DNA from: JADKCL01 sp046050405
GTDB lineage: Bacteria > Bacteroidota > Bacteroidia > J057 > JADKCL01
Direction: 5' to 3'
DNA: 6,123 bases
NCBI GenBank assembly: GCA_046050405.1
Contig: JBJOPY010000113.1
Location: 1-6,123 of the forward strand
The translations under genes and the position numbers were made by a program. Shown here piece by piece: positions 1-6,123 of this stretch (position 1 is its first letter; each line of letters begins with the position of its first letter). The notes under the pieces were generated by a model. The model was not told the origin of the DNA, ran no database searches, and was given only the letters and a program-made list of their open reading frames with translations.

Positions 1-1017
1 AATGGCAAGCCCGTCCCGCCGGAGGACCTCGCGCATTACCGGGCGATGGCCCGCGAATTCCTCGGGGAAAGCGACATCGCCTCACCCCCTCTGCCGCCGC
101 TGGGCGGAGCCGATACCCTGCCACACCTCCCGGGAATGCCCCCGCTGCCCCCCATGCCTGTATTCCCACGGCTGGGAAGCTCCGCCTCGCCAGAGGATGA
201 CAGCACCCGCTACGCCCGGGACTGGGAGGAATACCGTCGCAGATGGGAAGAATGGGGCAGGAATTTCTCCCAGCAGTTCAAATCCCCGGAATGGGAGAAG
301 TTCAGCAAGGATGCAGAGAGATGGGCGGGGGATCTTGCGATCCGTGTGATCGGGGGTGAGGATACTGAGGAGATGAGGGCCATCCGAAAGGAAATGGAGG
401 CCCTTGAGAAGGAAATGGAAAATACCCGGGGTGGAAAACGCTCCGCAGAGAAGGAGCAGGAACTGGAGGAACTTTCCAGGCGCCTGGGAGCGTTGCAAAG
501 CCGGTCCATCCAGCTCAGGGTGGGCGAATTCGAGGAGGAGATGGAAAACCTCGGCAAGCAGATCGAGGTGGAGCTGGAGAAGTTCGGCAATGACCTGGAG
601 AAGGCCGGCAAGAATGTCCGGCGAAGTGTCAAAGTGGAAATCGAGCACTCCCGGGAGGGTGCCGATGGGTCTGACGATGGCTCTGCCGATGGATCTGCGG
701 ATGGATCCGGAGATGGCTCTGCCGACGGATCTGGAGATGGGTCAGCGGATGGATCCGGCGATGGCGCTGCGGATGGATCGGAGCATGAAGAGGCAAGGGT
801 AGGAAACGCTGCCGACCATCTGGCGCACGCGCTGGAGGAGGACGGACTGATCCAGCCGAATGCTTCCTACTCGATCCAGCTGAATGACAAGTATCTGGAA
901 GTGAACGGCAAGCGACAGTCCAGTGACTTGCACCAGAAATACCTCAGAATCGCCAAAGACCAGTTCGGCAGGAAGGTCGGGAAGGAATCGATCATCATCG
1001 AGCGGAAGGTGAAGTAG
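1..1017 (+). CDS. C-terminal part of a probable M56/BlaR1-like signal transducer (5' truncated)
   Basis: The reading frame is open from base 1 and ends at TAG 1015-1017, so 338 residues are visible and the true start lies upstream. The ATG at 46 is internal, because the frame before it encodes plausible protein (NGK, then an amphipathic helix). Numbering from base 1: residues 1-23 are an NGK-plus-helix module; about 29-58 are Pro/Leu/Met-rich; about 70-215 are highly charged, Glu/Lys/Arg/Trp-rich and probably helical or coiled coil; 221-260 are ten xDGS repeats; about 277-338 are a second NGK-containing module. No catalytic motif or membrane segment is visible. Bacteroidota M56 (BlaR1-type) antirepressors and some anti-sigma proteins often end in this kind of Pro-rich plus charged-helix tail with a terminal 'NGK...Y' module. 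The family call rests on that resemblance and is an inference. The peptidase domain, if present, is outside the window. The next gene is convergent. Confidence 0.85.
   Translation, partial: NGKPVPPEDLAHYRAMAREFLGESDIASPPLPPLGGADTLPHLPGMPPLPPMPVFPRLGSSASPEDDSTRYARDWEEYRRRWEEWGRNFSQQFKSPEWEKFSKDAERWAGDLAIRVIGGEDTEEMRAIRKEMEALEKEMENTRGGKRSAEKEQELEELSRRLGALQSRSIQLRVGEFEEEMENLGKQIEVELEKFGNDLEKAGKNVRRSVKVEIEHSREGADGSDDGSADGSADGSGDGSADGSGDGSADGSGDGAADGSEHEEARVGNAADHLAHALEEDGLIQPNASYSIQLNDKYLEVNGKRQSSDLHQKYLRIAKDQFGRKVGKESIIIERKVK
661..780 (+). repeat. Ten tandem 12-bp units encoding xDGS
   Basis: Ten consecutive in-frame 12-base units encode ADGS, DDGS, ADGS, ADGS, GDGS, ADGS, GDGS, ADGS, GDGA and ADGS (residues 221-260 of the visible protein). 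The units differ at many third codon positions (GAT/GAC; GGG/GGC/GGA; TCT/TCC/TCA/TCG). A higher-order copy is visible: the 36 bases from 697 and the 36 bases from 745 differ at only about five positions, which suggests duplication of a 48-base block. The result is a flexible acidic linker between the charged helical region and the C-terminal module. Calcium binding is conceivable from the spaced Asp residues, but no canonical DxDxDG loop is present. Confidence 0.95.
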
Positions 1018-1252
1018 TCCGCCAGCGCCCCGAAGGACTGGGTTCAGCCCCCAGCTTGCCCGGCATGGCTGGGCGGCTTGGGGGCTGGCGATGCGGGGCG
1101 GGGGGAATCGACACTCCTTCGGGAGGTAGGCAGGGGTCTTCCTCCCTGGATTCCTGAAAGGGATCGGTCGCCAAGGGCGAACCACTGCCCCGAGAAGCCC
1201 ATTTACTCGAGAGCCCCCTGGACGATTGCGAGCAGGTTCCTGCCCGCTGCCG
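1018..1252. other. Convergent intergenic region with small hairpins
   Basis: This is a 235-base gap between two genes pointing toward each other. Besides the large hairpin at 1045-1087 it holds a small stem capped by a UUCG-type tetraloop (CTCC-TTCG-GGAG, 1114-1125). It also holds an inverted repeat at 1228-1247, GCGAGCAGG-TT-CCTGCCCGC, with one mismatch. The latter starts 5 bases past the stop of the minus-strand SHOCT-like gene and could form that gene's RNA 3' end. There is no T-run, and I see no credible small gene. Confidence 0.5.
1045..1087. terminator. GC-rich hairpin after the BlaR1-like gene, possible terminator
   Basis: A 9-base perfect arm, CAGCCCCCA (1045-1053), pairs with TGGGGGCTG (1079-1087). 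Further pairing inside is possible (GCCC 1058-1061 with GGGC 1071-1074, after an internal loop). It begins 28 bases after the TAG of the upstream gene and lies in the gap between two convergent genes, where a terminator is expected. No T-run follows on either strand, so it is not a canonical intrinsic terminator. It may act as a 3'-end stabiliser or not at all. Confidence 0.4.
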
Positions 1253-1756
1253 TTACAGCGCGAGCCGTTGCTGGGCCATGGCAAATTCGGAGTGGCTGAG
1301 GATCCCGGCTTCGAGCAGTTCCTTCAGGTAGCCAGCCCATCTTGCCTTGCGCGCTGCGGGGGAGTCCCCGGCAGGGGCACCCGCCCCGGACAGCAGCGAT
1401 TGGCCTTCCTCAGCCCCGCGCTGATACAGCAGCTCCGCCTTCCGCTCCTCAAACTGCTCATCGCTCAGCACGCCGGACTTTTTCAAGCCCTCCAACTCCC
1501 GCAGGAGTGCATCGGTGGATTTCTGCGGAGGCTGGAACTGGGAGATGCCGACCGCCACGGACGGGTTTTTCAGAAGGTCTTGGATGCGGTCGTCAAATTC
1601 CTTTTGGAGGATGAGTCCCCGGTTGTAATGGGCCTGCAGATCCTCGACCTGCTTGACGAAGTCCTCTTCGTTCAGGAGGAGGGGTGCATCCGGGTTGCGG
1701 CTCCTCCAGTTCTGATAGGCCAATTTCGCTTGTGCCTTTAGTTCATGAGAAATCAT
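1253..1756 (-). CDS. Small protein with three SHOCT-like motifs
   Basis: A 167-residue protein read from ATG at 1756 to TAA at 1253. An upstream in-frame ATG at 1822 would add 22 residues. I prefer 1756 because the extra segment is Cys/Phe-rich and AT-rich, unlike the rest, and resembles leader sequence. No signal peptide or membrane segment is visible, so it is probably cytoplasmic. Three segments share the SHOCT pattern (hydrophobic helix, Gly-hydrophobic-hydrophobic, then x3-Glu/Gln-Phe and a second helix) at residues 39-62, 87-110 and 143-167. In each, Gly and Phe are exactly seven apart (G47/F54, G95/F102, G151/F158). The middle copy is the best match to the family. Gln/Pro-rich and Gly/Ala-rich linkers separate the copies. 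SHOCT domains are short, usually terminal and thought to mediate oligomerisation; this protein seems to consist of little else. It lies 153 bases downstream of the M1 peptidase gene on the same strand, so co-transcription is possible. No partner can be named. Confidence 0.82.
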   Translation of the reverse strand: MISHELKAQAKLAYQNWRSRNPDAPLLLNEEDFVKQVEDLQAHYNRGLILQKEFDDRIQDLLKNPSVAVGISQFQPPQKSTDALLRELEGLKKSGVLSDEQFEERKAELLYQRGAEEGQSLLSGAGAPAGDSPAARKARWAGYLKELLEAGILSHSEFAMAQQRLAL

Positions 1757-1868
1757 AGGGCAAAATAGCTGAAAATCGGAATGAAGGCACTGAAATTTTC
1801 GATCTGAGCCATCGAAGCGCATTCAGGCCGTCCCGTGGGAGACCGGAAGCCTGCCCATCCCAGGCCAT

Positions 1869-1885
1869 ACCCCGCCCGCCGGGGT
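1869..1885 (-). terminator. Short GC hairpin after the M1 peptidase gene, weak terminator candidate
   Basis: A perfect 6-base stem (ACCCCG / CGGGGT) with a 5-base loop begins about 24 bases past the TGA of the peptidase gene, within the 153-base gap before the SHOCT-like gene. No T-run follows on the minus strand, so termination here is uncertain and read-through into the SHOCT-like gene is possible. Confidence 0.25.
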
Positions 1886-1909
1886 TGCCCGCAGTTCAAA
1901 CTACCCTCA

Positions 1910-4831
1910 TCAACCGCCGAAAACACCCCCCAGGGCCTGAATCGGCTTGAGCGGATCGATGCTGAAGTTCACCCCTTGCCACCAGGCCTTCCCGCTGCTA
2001 GGAAAGCCGCCGAAGACGGTACCCAGGACGGGGAAATTGACCTGCAGCGCTTCCTTGAAGGCATTCAATCGAAAACCGGCATCGTAATACCTGCTGGGTG
2101 CGCCGACCGGATTCAGGATGGATTTTCCGATAGCGAAATCGCCGAAGACGGAGATGAATTTGACGGGAAGCCGGATGTTGCCGTTCACAGCGAACAACCC
2201 CCTGTCAAAACTCCGTCCGGTGAGGCTGGAGAATCCCCCATGGTCGCGAACCACCTGGTGGCTGAGCCAGTTGCTGGCCTGGGCACGGTCGAGGAGGATG
2301 TTCTCCCCAAAGGGATCCCCGCTGCCGGAAACCCTGTATTGCAACACGTAAGGGGCACCCGTGCGGGAGGAGAGCATCCCCCCGAAGAGGCGAACGGAAG
2401 CCTGCATTTTCTTCAGGAGCCGTCTGCAATAGCTGCTTTCCACGGAGAGCCGCATGACCGGTTCGGCGAGGTTTCCGCCAGCCTCGGCTGCCAGCCGGAA
2501 GTCGCTCAGGAGGGTATGCGCCTGGGTGTTCCATCTCACGGCACCGTAAACCGGCAGGTACCAGTCGCTGGGTGCGAGCGGGGCTTCCTGGCCGCGCCTG
2601 GCCAGGATCTGGGACACCAGGGTGAAGCTGTGGGAGAAGGGGCTGCGCGCATCCCCCTTGGCCAGGTCAAAGGTGATCCCCGGGCGTATCCGCAAATAGG
2701 TGGAATAGGAGGAAAGGCGCACCTGCAGCGTGACCTTGCGGAACAGCTTGCTGGGCAACCACCGGTAACTGAACCCTGAACTGCCCACCAGGCGGGAACT
2801 CTTGAACCCAAACATGGGCATCAGGTGAAAGGAAAATGGCCGCTCGGGAAAAAGATGGTGGTAGAGAATGGCGCCCCCCATGAACCCGTCGGTGGTATTG
2901 TAGCCGACCATGGGTGCCAGGCCCAGATGGAACTTGTCCCGGGAAGGGAACTTGTAGAGGAAGTCCAGGGAGACCGGACGGAGGTGCGGGAAGGGGCCGC
3001 CCCTGTAGCCATTGTTGGATTCCTTCACTTCGGGAATGGCCCCATCCGCATTGATGGTTGCGCCGCTGAACAGCGTTTCCCGAACGGTGACCGTGGTATC
3101 CCGCAGGAATGGCGCCGTCCAGTAGGTCGCGACGGCCCTGCCCTCCTCATCCAGGAGCGAAAGCGAGGCCGGAAGCGGGATGCCCGCATGGTTCCTGATC
3201 GTGAAGGTATTCCCGGCCCGATGCTTGATTTCAAAATCGACCTTCTCCGTTCCCCGGAGGTATCCCTGGAAGAACCAGCGGAGGTCCCGTCCGCTGACTT
3301 CCTCGAACACAGCCTGGAGGTCAGCAGGCTGCGGATGCCTGAACTTCCATTGCTCGAAATAGGCCCGGAAGCAGCTGTCGATCTGCTCCCTGCCGAGGTA
3401 GGCCTCGAGGTAGCTGAAGGCGAGGGCGGTCTTCCAATAGACGATCGTGGGGTAGTTCTGGTTGGTGAACTGGGCGGCATGGCCTTCCACCGGCTGGTCG
3501 GTATTTTGCGCGGCTGCCAACCGATAGCCCTCCCGCTGCATGAAGGAATGCGTGAAATCGAAGCCGAAGCGCTCCTGGATGGATTCTGGAACCATTCCCA
3601 GTTCGTCATGGTGCAGTTCCTTCCAATACCTGCCCTCGAAATAGGTGTTCAGCCCCTCGTCCATCCAGGGATGCTCACGCTCGTTCGAGCCCAGGATGCC
3701 ATAGTACCAGTTGTGTCCGACCTCATGCAAGGTGACGAGTTCGAGGTTTTCGGCCGTGCCGCTGGCCGGAAGTACAGTGACATTCGGGTACTCCATCCCT
3801 GCACCGGCTCCCAAAGCACCCTGCACGGCAGTTGCATGGTGGTAAGGATAGTCGCCGTTCCAGAGGGAGTAATAATGGATCGCCTGGGCGATGTATTCGG
3901 GGCTGCGCTCCCAGATGCCTCGCTCACTGTCCGTGAACATGGAGACGCACCTTACAGCCCGCCCCGACCCGGGGAGCTGCACGGTATCCGACAAGACGTA
4001 ATACTGCTGGTCGCAGAACCAGGCAAAATCATGGACGCGCTCCTGGTGGAAATGGAGCGTCTTGTAGGCGTCCGGGGCGAATTCCATTTCCCAGGCCGCC
4101 CCTGAGTGCGGCGCATGCAGCAGGGTGCGTGACTTGGACTCCCGCTCACGGAGCCAATCCACCTCGGGATCAGTCGGAGGCAGGTCTCCCGTCGCCCCGA
4201 CGACATAGTTTCTCGGAACCTCGATGAACACGTCGAAGGTGCCGAACTCGCCGTAGAACTCCCCCTGGTCCAGGTAGGGCATGGGATGCCATCCCTCCCG
4301 GTCATACACGGCCGGCTTGGGGTACCATTGACTGATCTGGTACTGCTGCCCCACATGGCCGAGCCGCGAGAAGCAGGACGGGATCTTCACCCTGAAGGGC
4401 GTGGTGACCGTGACTTCGCCCCCTGGAGGAATGGGACTCGGCAAATAGAGGACAGCGATGTCAGGATTTCCCTTCCAATTCACCCATCGGGCGGCTTCAC
4501 CGCCGACCCTGAAATCGAGGCTGTCGATGAAGCCTCGTTCAGAGGGCTTGGAATCATGGAACTCAAGGCTTCCCTGTTCACGTTGCTGCTTGGCAAAGGC
4601 CGAGCCTTCATCCCGGTAGGCATTGGGCCAGAGATGGATGAACAGGGAGTCCAAGGCTACGGGGGCATGGTTCGTATAGACGAGGCGTTCATCACCGCGC
4701 AGGTAATGGCTGCTGTCATCCAGGCGGACATGGATCTCGTACGCGACCGCTTGCTGAAAGTAGTCCGTCTGCGAGAAGAGGGCCTGCCCGGAGGCCAGCC
4801 CAAGGAGGGAGAGGAGGAAGTGAATCTTCAT
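1910..4831 (-). CDS. Secreted M1-family zinc aminopeptidase fused to a C-terminal outer-membrane beta-barrel
   Basis: A 973-residue protein from ATG 4831 to TGA 1910. It probably removes N-terminal residues from peptides at the cell envelope. Residues 1-21 are a signal peptide (Lys, hydrophobic core, ending near Phe-Ser-Gln). About 24-225 form the M1 N-terminal beta-sandwich. The catalytic domain carries the exopeptidase motif as GAGME (343-347), the zinc site HEVGH (369-373) and the third ligand Glu392, exactly HExxH-x18-E. Tyr465 in VYWKTAL is the likely transition-state tyrosine. An Ig-like beta domain covers about 530-600. About 617-973 show many alternating hydrophobic/polar strands, including GYNTTDGFMGG near 643-653, and read as a membrane barrel. 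Classical M1 enzymes lack this part, but similar long forms occur in Bacteroidota (from memory). An in-frame ATG at 4882 is rejected: it lies upstream of the predicted -7 box, and the 4831 start leads directly into the signal peptide. There is no Shine-Dalgarno sequence and no T9SS sorting tail. All expected catalytic residues are present. Confidence 0.95.
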   Translation of the reverse strand: MKIHFLLSLLGLASGQALFSQTDYFQQAVAYEIHVRLDDSSHYLRGDERLVYTNHAPVALDSLFIHLWPNAYRDEGSAFAKQQREQGSLEFHDSKPSERGFIDSLDFRVGGEAARWVNWKGNPDIAVLYLPSPIPPGGEVTVTTPFRVKIPSCFSRLGHVGQQYQISQWYPKPAVYDREGWHPMPYLDQGEFYGEFGTFDVFIEVPRNYVVGATGDLPPTDPEVDWLRERESKSRTLLHAPHSGAAWEMEFAPDAYKTLHFHQERVHDFAWFCDQQYYVLSDTVQLPGSGRAVRCVSMFTDSERGIWERSPEYIAQAIHYYSLWNGDYPYHHATAVQGALGAGAGMEYPNVTVLPASGTAENLELVTLHEVGHNWYYGILGSNEREHPWMDEGLNTYFEGRYWKELHHDELGMVPESIQERFGFDFTHSFMQREGYRLAAAQNTDQPVEGHAAQFTNQNYPTIVYWKTALAFSYLEAYLGREQIDSCFRAYFEQWKFRHPQPADLQAVFEEVSGRDLRWFFQGYLRGTEKVDFEIKHRAGNTFTIRNHAGIPLPASLSLLDEEGRAVATYWTAPFLRDTTVTVRETLFSGATINADGAIPEVKESNNGYRGGPFPHLRPVSLDFLYKFPSRDKFHLGLAPMVGYNTTDGFMGGAILYHHLFPERPFSFHLMPMFGFKSSRLVGSSGFSYRWLPSKLFRKVTLQVRLSSYSTYLRIRPGITFDLAKGDARSPFSHSFTLVSQILARRGQEAPLAPSDWYLPVYGAVRWNTQAHTLLSDFRLAAEAGGNLAEPVMRLSVESSYCRRLLKKMQASVRLFGGMLSSRTGAPYVLQYRVSGSGDPFGENILLDRAQASNWLSHQVVRDHGGFSSLTGRSFDRGLFAVNGNIRLPVKFISVFGDFAIGKSILNPVGAPSRYYDAGFRLNAFKEALQVNFPVLGTVFGGFPSSGKAWWQGVNFSIDPLKPIQALGGVFGG

Positions 4832-4867
4832 GGTCGATGAAACTGGAGCCCGATGAGGGGGAAGGCT

Positions 4868-4898
4868 CAAAATTATCGGCAAAAAGCAGGAATCGAAA
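4868..4898 (-). promoter_or_regulatory. Candidate Bacteroidota promoter for the M1 peptidase gene
   Basis: On the minus strand, TAATTTTG (4875 to 4868) matches the Bacteroidota -7 consensus TAnnTTTG exactly. A TTTC (4898-4895), one base off the TTTG -33 element, lies 19 bases upstream. Transcription would start near 4861-4864, giving a leader of about 30 bases before ATG 4831. This placement excludes the upstream ATG at 4882. Confidence 0.5.
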
Positions 4899-4937
4899 AT
4901 TTTCTGAGGGAGACAGCCACGAATTTTCTGGAATTCC
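4895..4937. promoter_or_regulatory. Palindromes and direct repeats at the peptidase promoter, possible operator
   Basis: The perfect 10-base palindrome GAAAATTTTC (4895-4904) covers the proposed -33 element. The 9-mer AATTTTCTG occurs at 4898-4906 and again at 4922-4930, a 24-base step (just over two helical turns). The second copy abuts another palindrome, GGAATTCC (4930-4937). The arrangement is compatible with a regulator binding two sites on one DNA face. AT-rich promoter sequence can produce such matches by chance. Confidence 0.3.
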
Positions 4938-5081
4938 GAAGGTACGGTTGCGATGGTGGCCGGGCTGTTCGGAAGCAGGGGCAGCAGCCACTCCTGGAGA
5001 CTCCCGTATCGGGTTCACACCGGGAAATATTCACGCAAGCGGACTTTTTAACCCTGCATGCCAAAACTTGCCAGGATTAAG

Positions 5082-5112
5082 TTTGCTTCCAACCCATGTA
5101 TTTGTAAATTTG
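5082..5112 (+). promoter_or_regulatory. Candidate Bacteroidota promoter for the Trp-rich exported-protein gene
   Basis: TTTG (5082-5085), a 19-base spacer and TAAATTTG (5105-5112) match the Bacteroidota -33/-7 pattern TTTG-N19-TAnnTTTG without mismatch. The predicted leader before ATG 5194 is about 75 bases. A second exact TAnnTTTG, TAAGTTTG at 5078-5085, overlaps the -33 element but lacks a good -33 box of its own. Confidence 0.55.
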
Positions 5113-5193
5113 GCCTCTGCCCGATAAGGGGTGAAAAAACCATTGAAAACAGGGTCTTGGGGCCTTGAAAAACGGGAAAAATTGATCCTAGAC

Positions 5194-6123
5194 ATGAGAA
5201 AAACCATTTTGTGGTTGGCGGTGATGACGGTGGCATGGAGCGTGAAGGCGCAGGAATGCGGGCCTTATGTATTCCGCAGTTACAACCTCGCCGATTCCAG
5301 CACGGTCAAAGGCTCCGGCGTGGATACCTTTTCACTGAGCCAGGACTACCCAAAGACGATGCCGGCCAAGCCGGCCGCAGGATACCCTTGGGAAAAGACA
5401 GACTTCCGGAGGGGAGCGGGCGGATTCATGCGGCAGGTGCTGGATTACTGCTGGGAGGGCATGGACTCTGCCCATTGGGTCGCCCAAAACAACCAGGTCC
5501 GGACCTGGTACCATGCCCCCTGGCTGGACTACGGCTACATGGGCCGGGAGTTTGTACACGGCCTCCGCATGGACTACACCTCCTACCCCGGCGACCTTTT
5601 CCCGAAGCAGAAAACCAAGCACCGCAACTACTCGATCACCTATTACAATCCCGAGGCGGCCTACACGATCGGGCAAGTCTGGTGCGATCCCAAGCACCCC
5701 GACCCCACAAAGGCCAACTTCCCGGCCGGGTCGGTATGGTTCAAGCTGGTGTTCACCACCGCAGACACCTCCGAGGCCCCCAACCTGCTGAATGCCATGG
5801 AATGGGAGGCATTCGTCGAGAAGGGAGCCGATCAACCCCTCGACCCGAAGAAACTGACGAAGGTTCGGCTCCTGGAAGTGGACTTCGGCGTGCGGTCAGA
5901 CGCGAAGGAGGCTGTCAACGGCTGGATTTATGGCGTCTATGTCTTCGAAGGCCACAAGAATGGTGCGAACATCCAGGACAAGATGGTTCCGATCGGACTG
6001 CAATGGGGCAATGATCCCGGCCTCACCCCTCAAATCGTCCGCGCCGGGGCGAAGCCCGTCAGTGAGACCTGGATCAATACCAACGCCTGGAACGAGAACA
6101 ATCCGAATGCCTCACTGGTGCAG
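5194..6123 (+). CDS. Exported Trp-rich protein of unknown function (3' truncated)
   Basis: The frame is open from ATG 5194 to the window end: 310 residues, no stop. Residues 1-20 are a clear signal peptide (MRK, a hydrophobic core with two Trp, then VKAQ before Glu21), which fixes the start. No lipobox precedes Cys22, so it is probably periplasmic or secreted rather than a lipoprotein. The mature part is rich in Trp (12 of 290 visible residues), Tyr, Pro and Asp. Distinctive stretches are WYHAPW (105-110), GREFVHGL (117-124), YTIGQVW (157-163), FKLVFTT (183-189), a Leu/Val strand with VDFGVR (229-234) and PIGLQWGNDP (266-275). The alternating pattern suggests a mainly beta fold. Cysteines at 22, 86 and 164 could include a disulphide. 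I see no CxxCH haem site, hydrolase triad or metal motif in the visible part. I have a faint memory of similar motifs in uncharacterised bacterial exported proteins, but I assign no function. It is divergent from the M1 peptidase gene. There is no Shine-Dalgarno; the leader just upstream is A-rich. Confidence 0.88.
   Translation, partial: MRKTILWLAVMTVAWSVKAQECGPYVFRSYNLADSSTVKGSGVDTFSLSQDYPKTMPAKPAAGYPWEKTDFRRGAGGFMRQVLDYCWEGMDSAHWVAQNNQVRTWYHAPWLDYGYMGREFVHGLRMDYTSYPGDLFPKQKTKHRNYSITYYNPEAAYTIGQVWCDPKHPDPTKANFPAGSVWFKLVFTTADTSEAPNLLNAMEWEAFVEKGADQPLDPKKLTKVRLLEVDFGVRSDAKEAVNGWIYGVYVFEGHKNGANIQDKMVPIGLQWGNDPGLTPQIVRAGAKPVSETWINTNAWNENNPNASLVQ

Larger units (their letters stand above)
4832..5193. 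other. Divergent intergenic region with promoters for both flanking genes
   Basis: This 362-base stretch separates the divergently transcribed M1 peptidase-barrel gene and the Trp-rich exported-protein gene. It is more AT-rich than the coding sequence around it. It contains a candidate Bacteroidota-type promoter on each strand, and a palindrome and short direct repeats near the peptidase promoter. Short open frames here have no convincing start context, signal peptide or familiar motif, and I do not call a gene. No tRNA or riboswitch fold is apparent. Confidence 0.7.

Noticed and set aside
82..648. A 188-residue minus-strand open frame opposite the BlaR1-like gene
   Set aside because: It is a codon-aligned complement of the plus-strand coding frame, and its Leu/His-rich composition mirrors the Glu/Lys/Met-rich sense protein.
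661..780. A CRISPR array or other spaced repeat reading of the 12-base units
   Set aside because: The units are directly adjacent with no spacers and keep a coding frame throughout; they encode a protein repeat.
1226..1741. A 171-residue plus-strand open frame across the SHOCT-like gene
   Set aside because: It lies opposite a minus-strand frame that has three internally similar motifs. The plus-strand product shows no pattern.
1761..1767. TATTTTG on the minus strand just upstream of the SHOCT-like gene, resembling a -7 box
   Set aside because: It is one base short of TAnnTTTG and only 4 bases from the ATG, too close for a normal leader.
1835..4840. Three long plus-strand open frames (1835-2779, 2825-4105, 4286-4840) opposite the M1 peptidase gene
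   Set aside because: They are in exact codon register with the minus-strand gene, where its codon bias suppresses stops in the complement. They have no recognisable motifs, and the minus-strand product has a full set of M1 signatures.
5332..5835. A 167-residue minus-strand open frame opposite the exported-protein gene
   Set aside because: It is a codon-aligned complement of the sense gene, with no start context or motif.
5211..6014. A 267-residue plus-strand open frame overlapping the exported-protein gene in another frame
   Set aside because: It is Arg/Gly/Pro/His-rich as expected of an out-of-frame reading in GC-rich DNA. The frame starting at 5194 has a signal peptide and a matching promoter and stays open to the window end.

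Overview
The window looks like chromosomal sequence from a GC-rich member of the Bacteroidota, possibly a Saprospiria/Lewinella-like lineage. The lineage below phylum is inference. Three things point this way. The protein types fit: a BlaR1-like C-terminal tail, and an M1 peptidase fused to an outer-membrane barrel. No start codon has a Shine-Dalgarno sequence. The one long divergent intergenic region carries TAnnTTTG -7 boxes of the Bacteroidota type. I see no rRNA, tRNA, CRISPR array, insertion sequence or phage gene.

Layout. (1) Bases 1-1017, plus strand: the 3' part of a gene whose start lies outside the window. It encodes a Pro-rich segment, a long charged helical region, ten xDGS repeats and a small C-terminal module. 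It most resembles the periplasmic tail of Bacteroidota M56/BlaR1-type signal transducers. (2) Bases 1018-1252: a convergent gap with several GC-rich hairpins. (3) Bases 1253-1756, minus strand: a 167-residue protein with three spaced SHOCT-like motifs. (4) Bases 1910-4831, minus strand: a secreted M1-family zinc aminopeptidase with an intact HExxH-x18-E site and a C-terminal half that looks like an outer-membrane beta-barrel. The gene in (3) lies 153 bases downstream of it on the same strand and could share its transcript. (5) Bases 4832-5193: a divergent promoter region. (6) Bases 5194-6123, plus strand: the first 310 residues of an exported, Trp-rich protein that I cannot assign. It runs off the window.

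How the genes relate. Three of the four products probably act in or at the cell envelope: a likely sensor tail, an outer-membrane aminopeptidase and an exported protein. Nothing in the sequence ties them into one pathway. The peptidase and the unknown exported protein share a divergent promoter region, so co-regulation is possible but unproven. I found no convincing evidence of a wholly new system. The most notable items are the three-SHOCT protein, the peptidase-barrel fusion, the xDGS tract, the divergent promoter pair and the unassigned Trp-rich exported protein.
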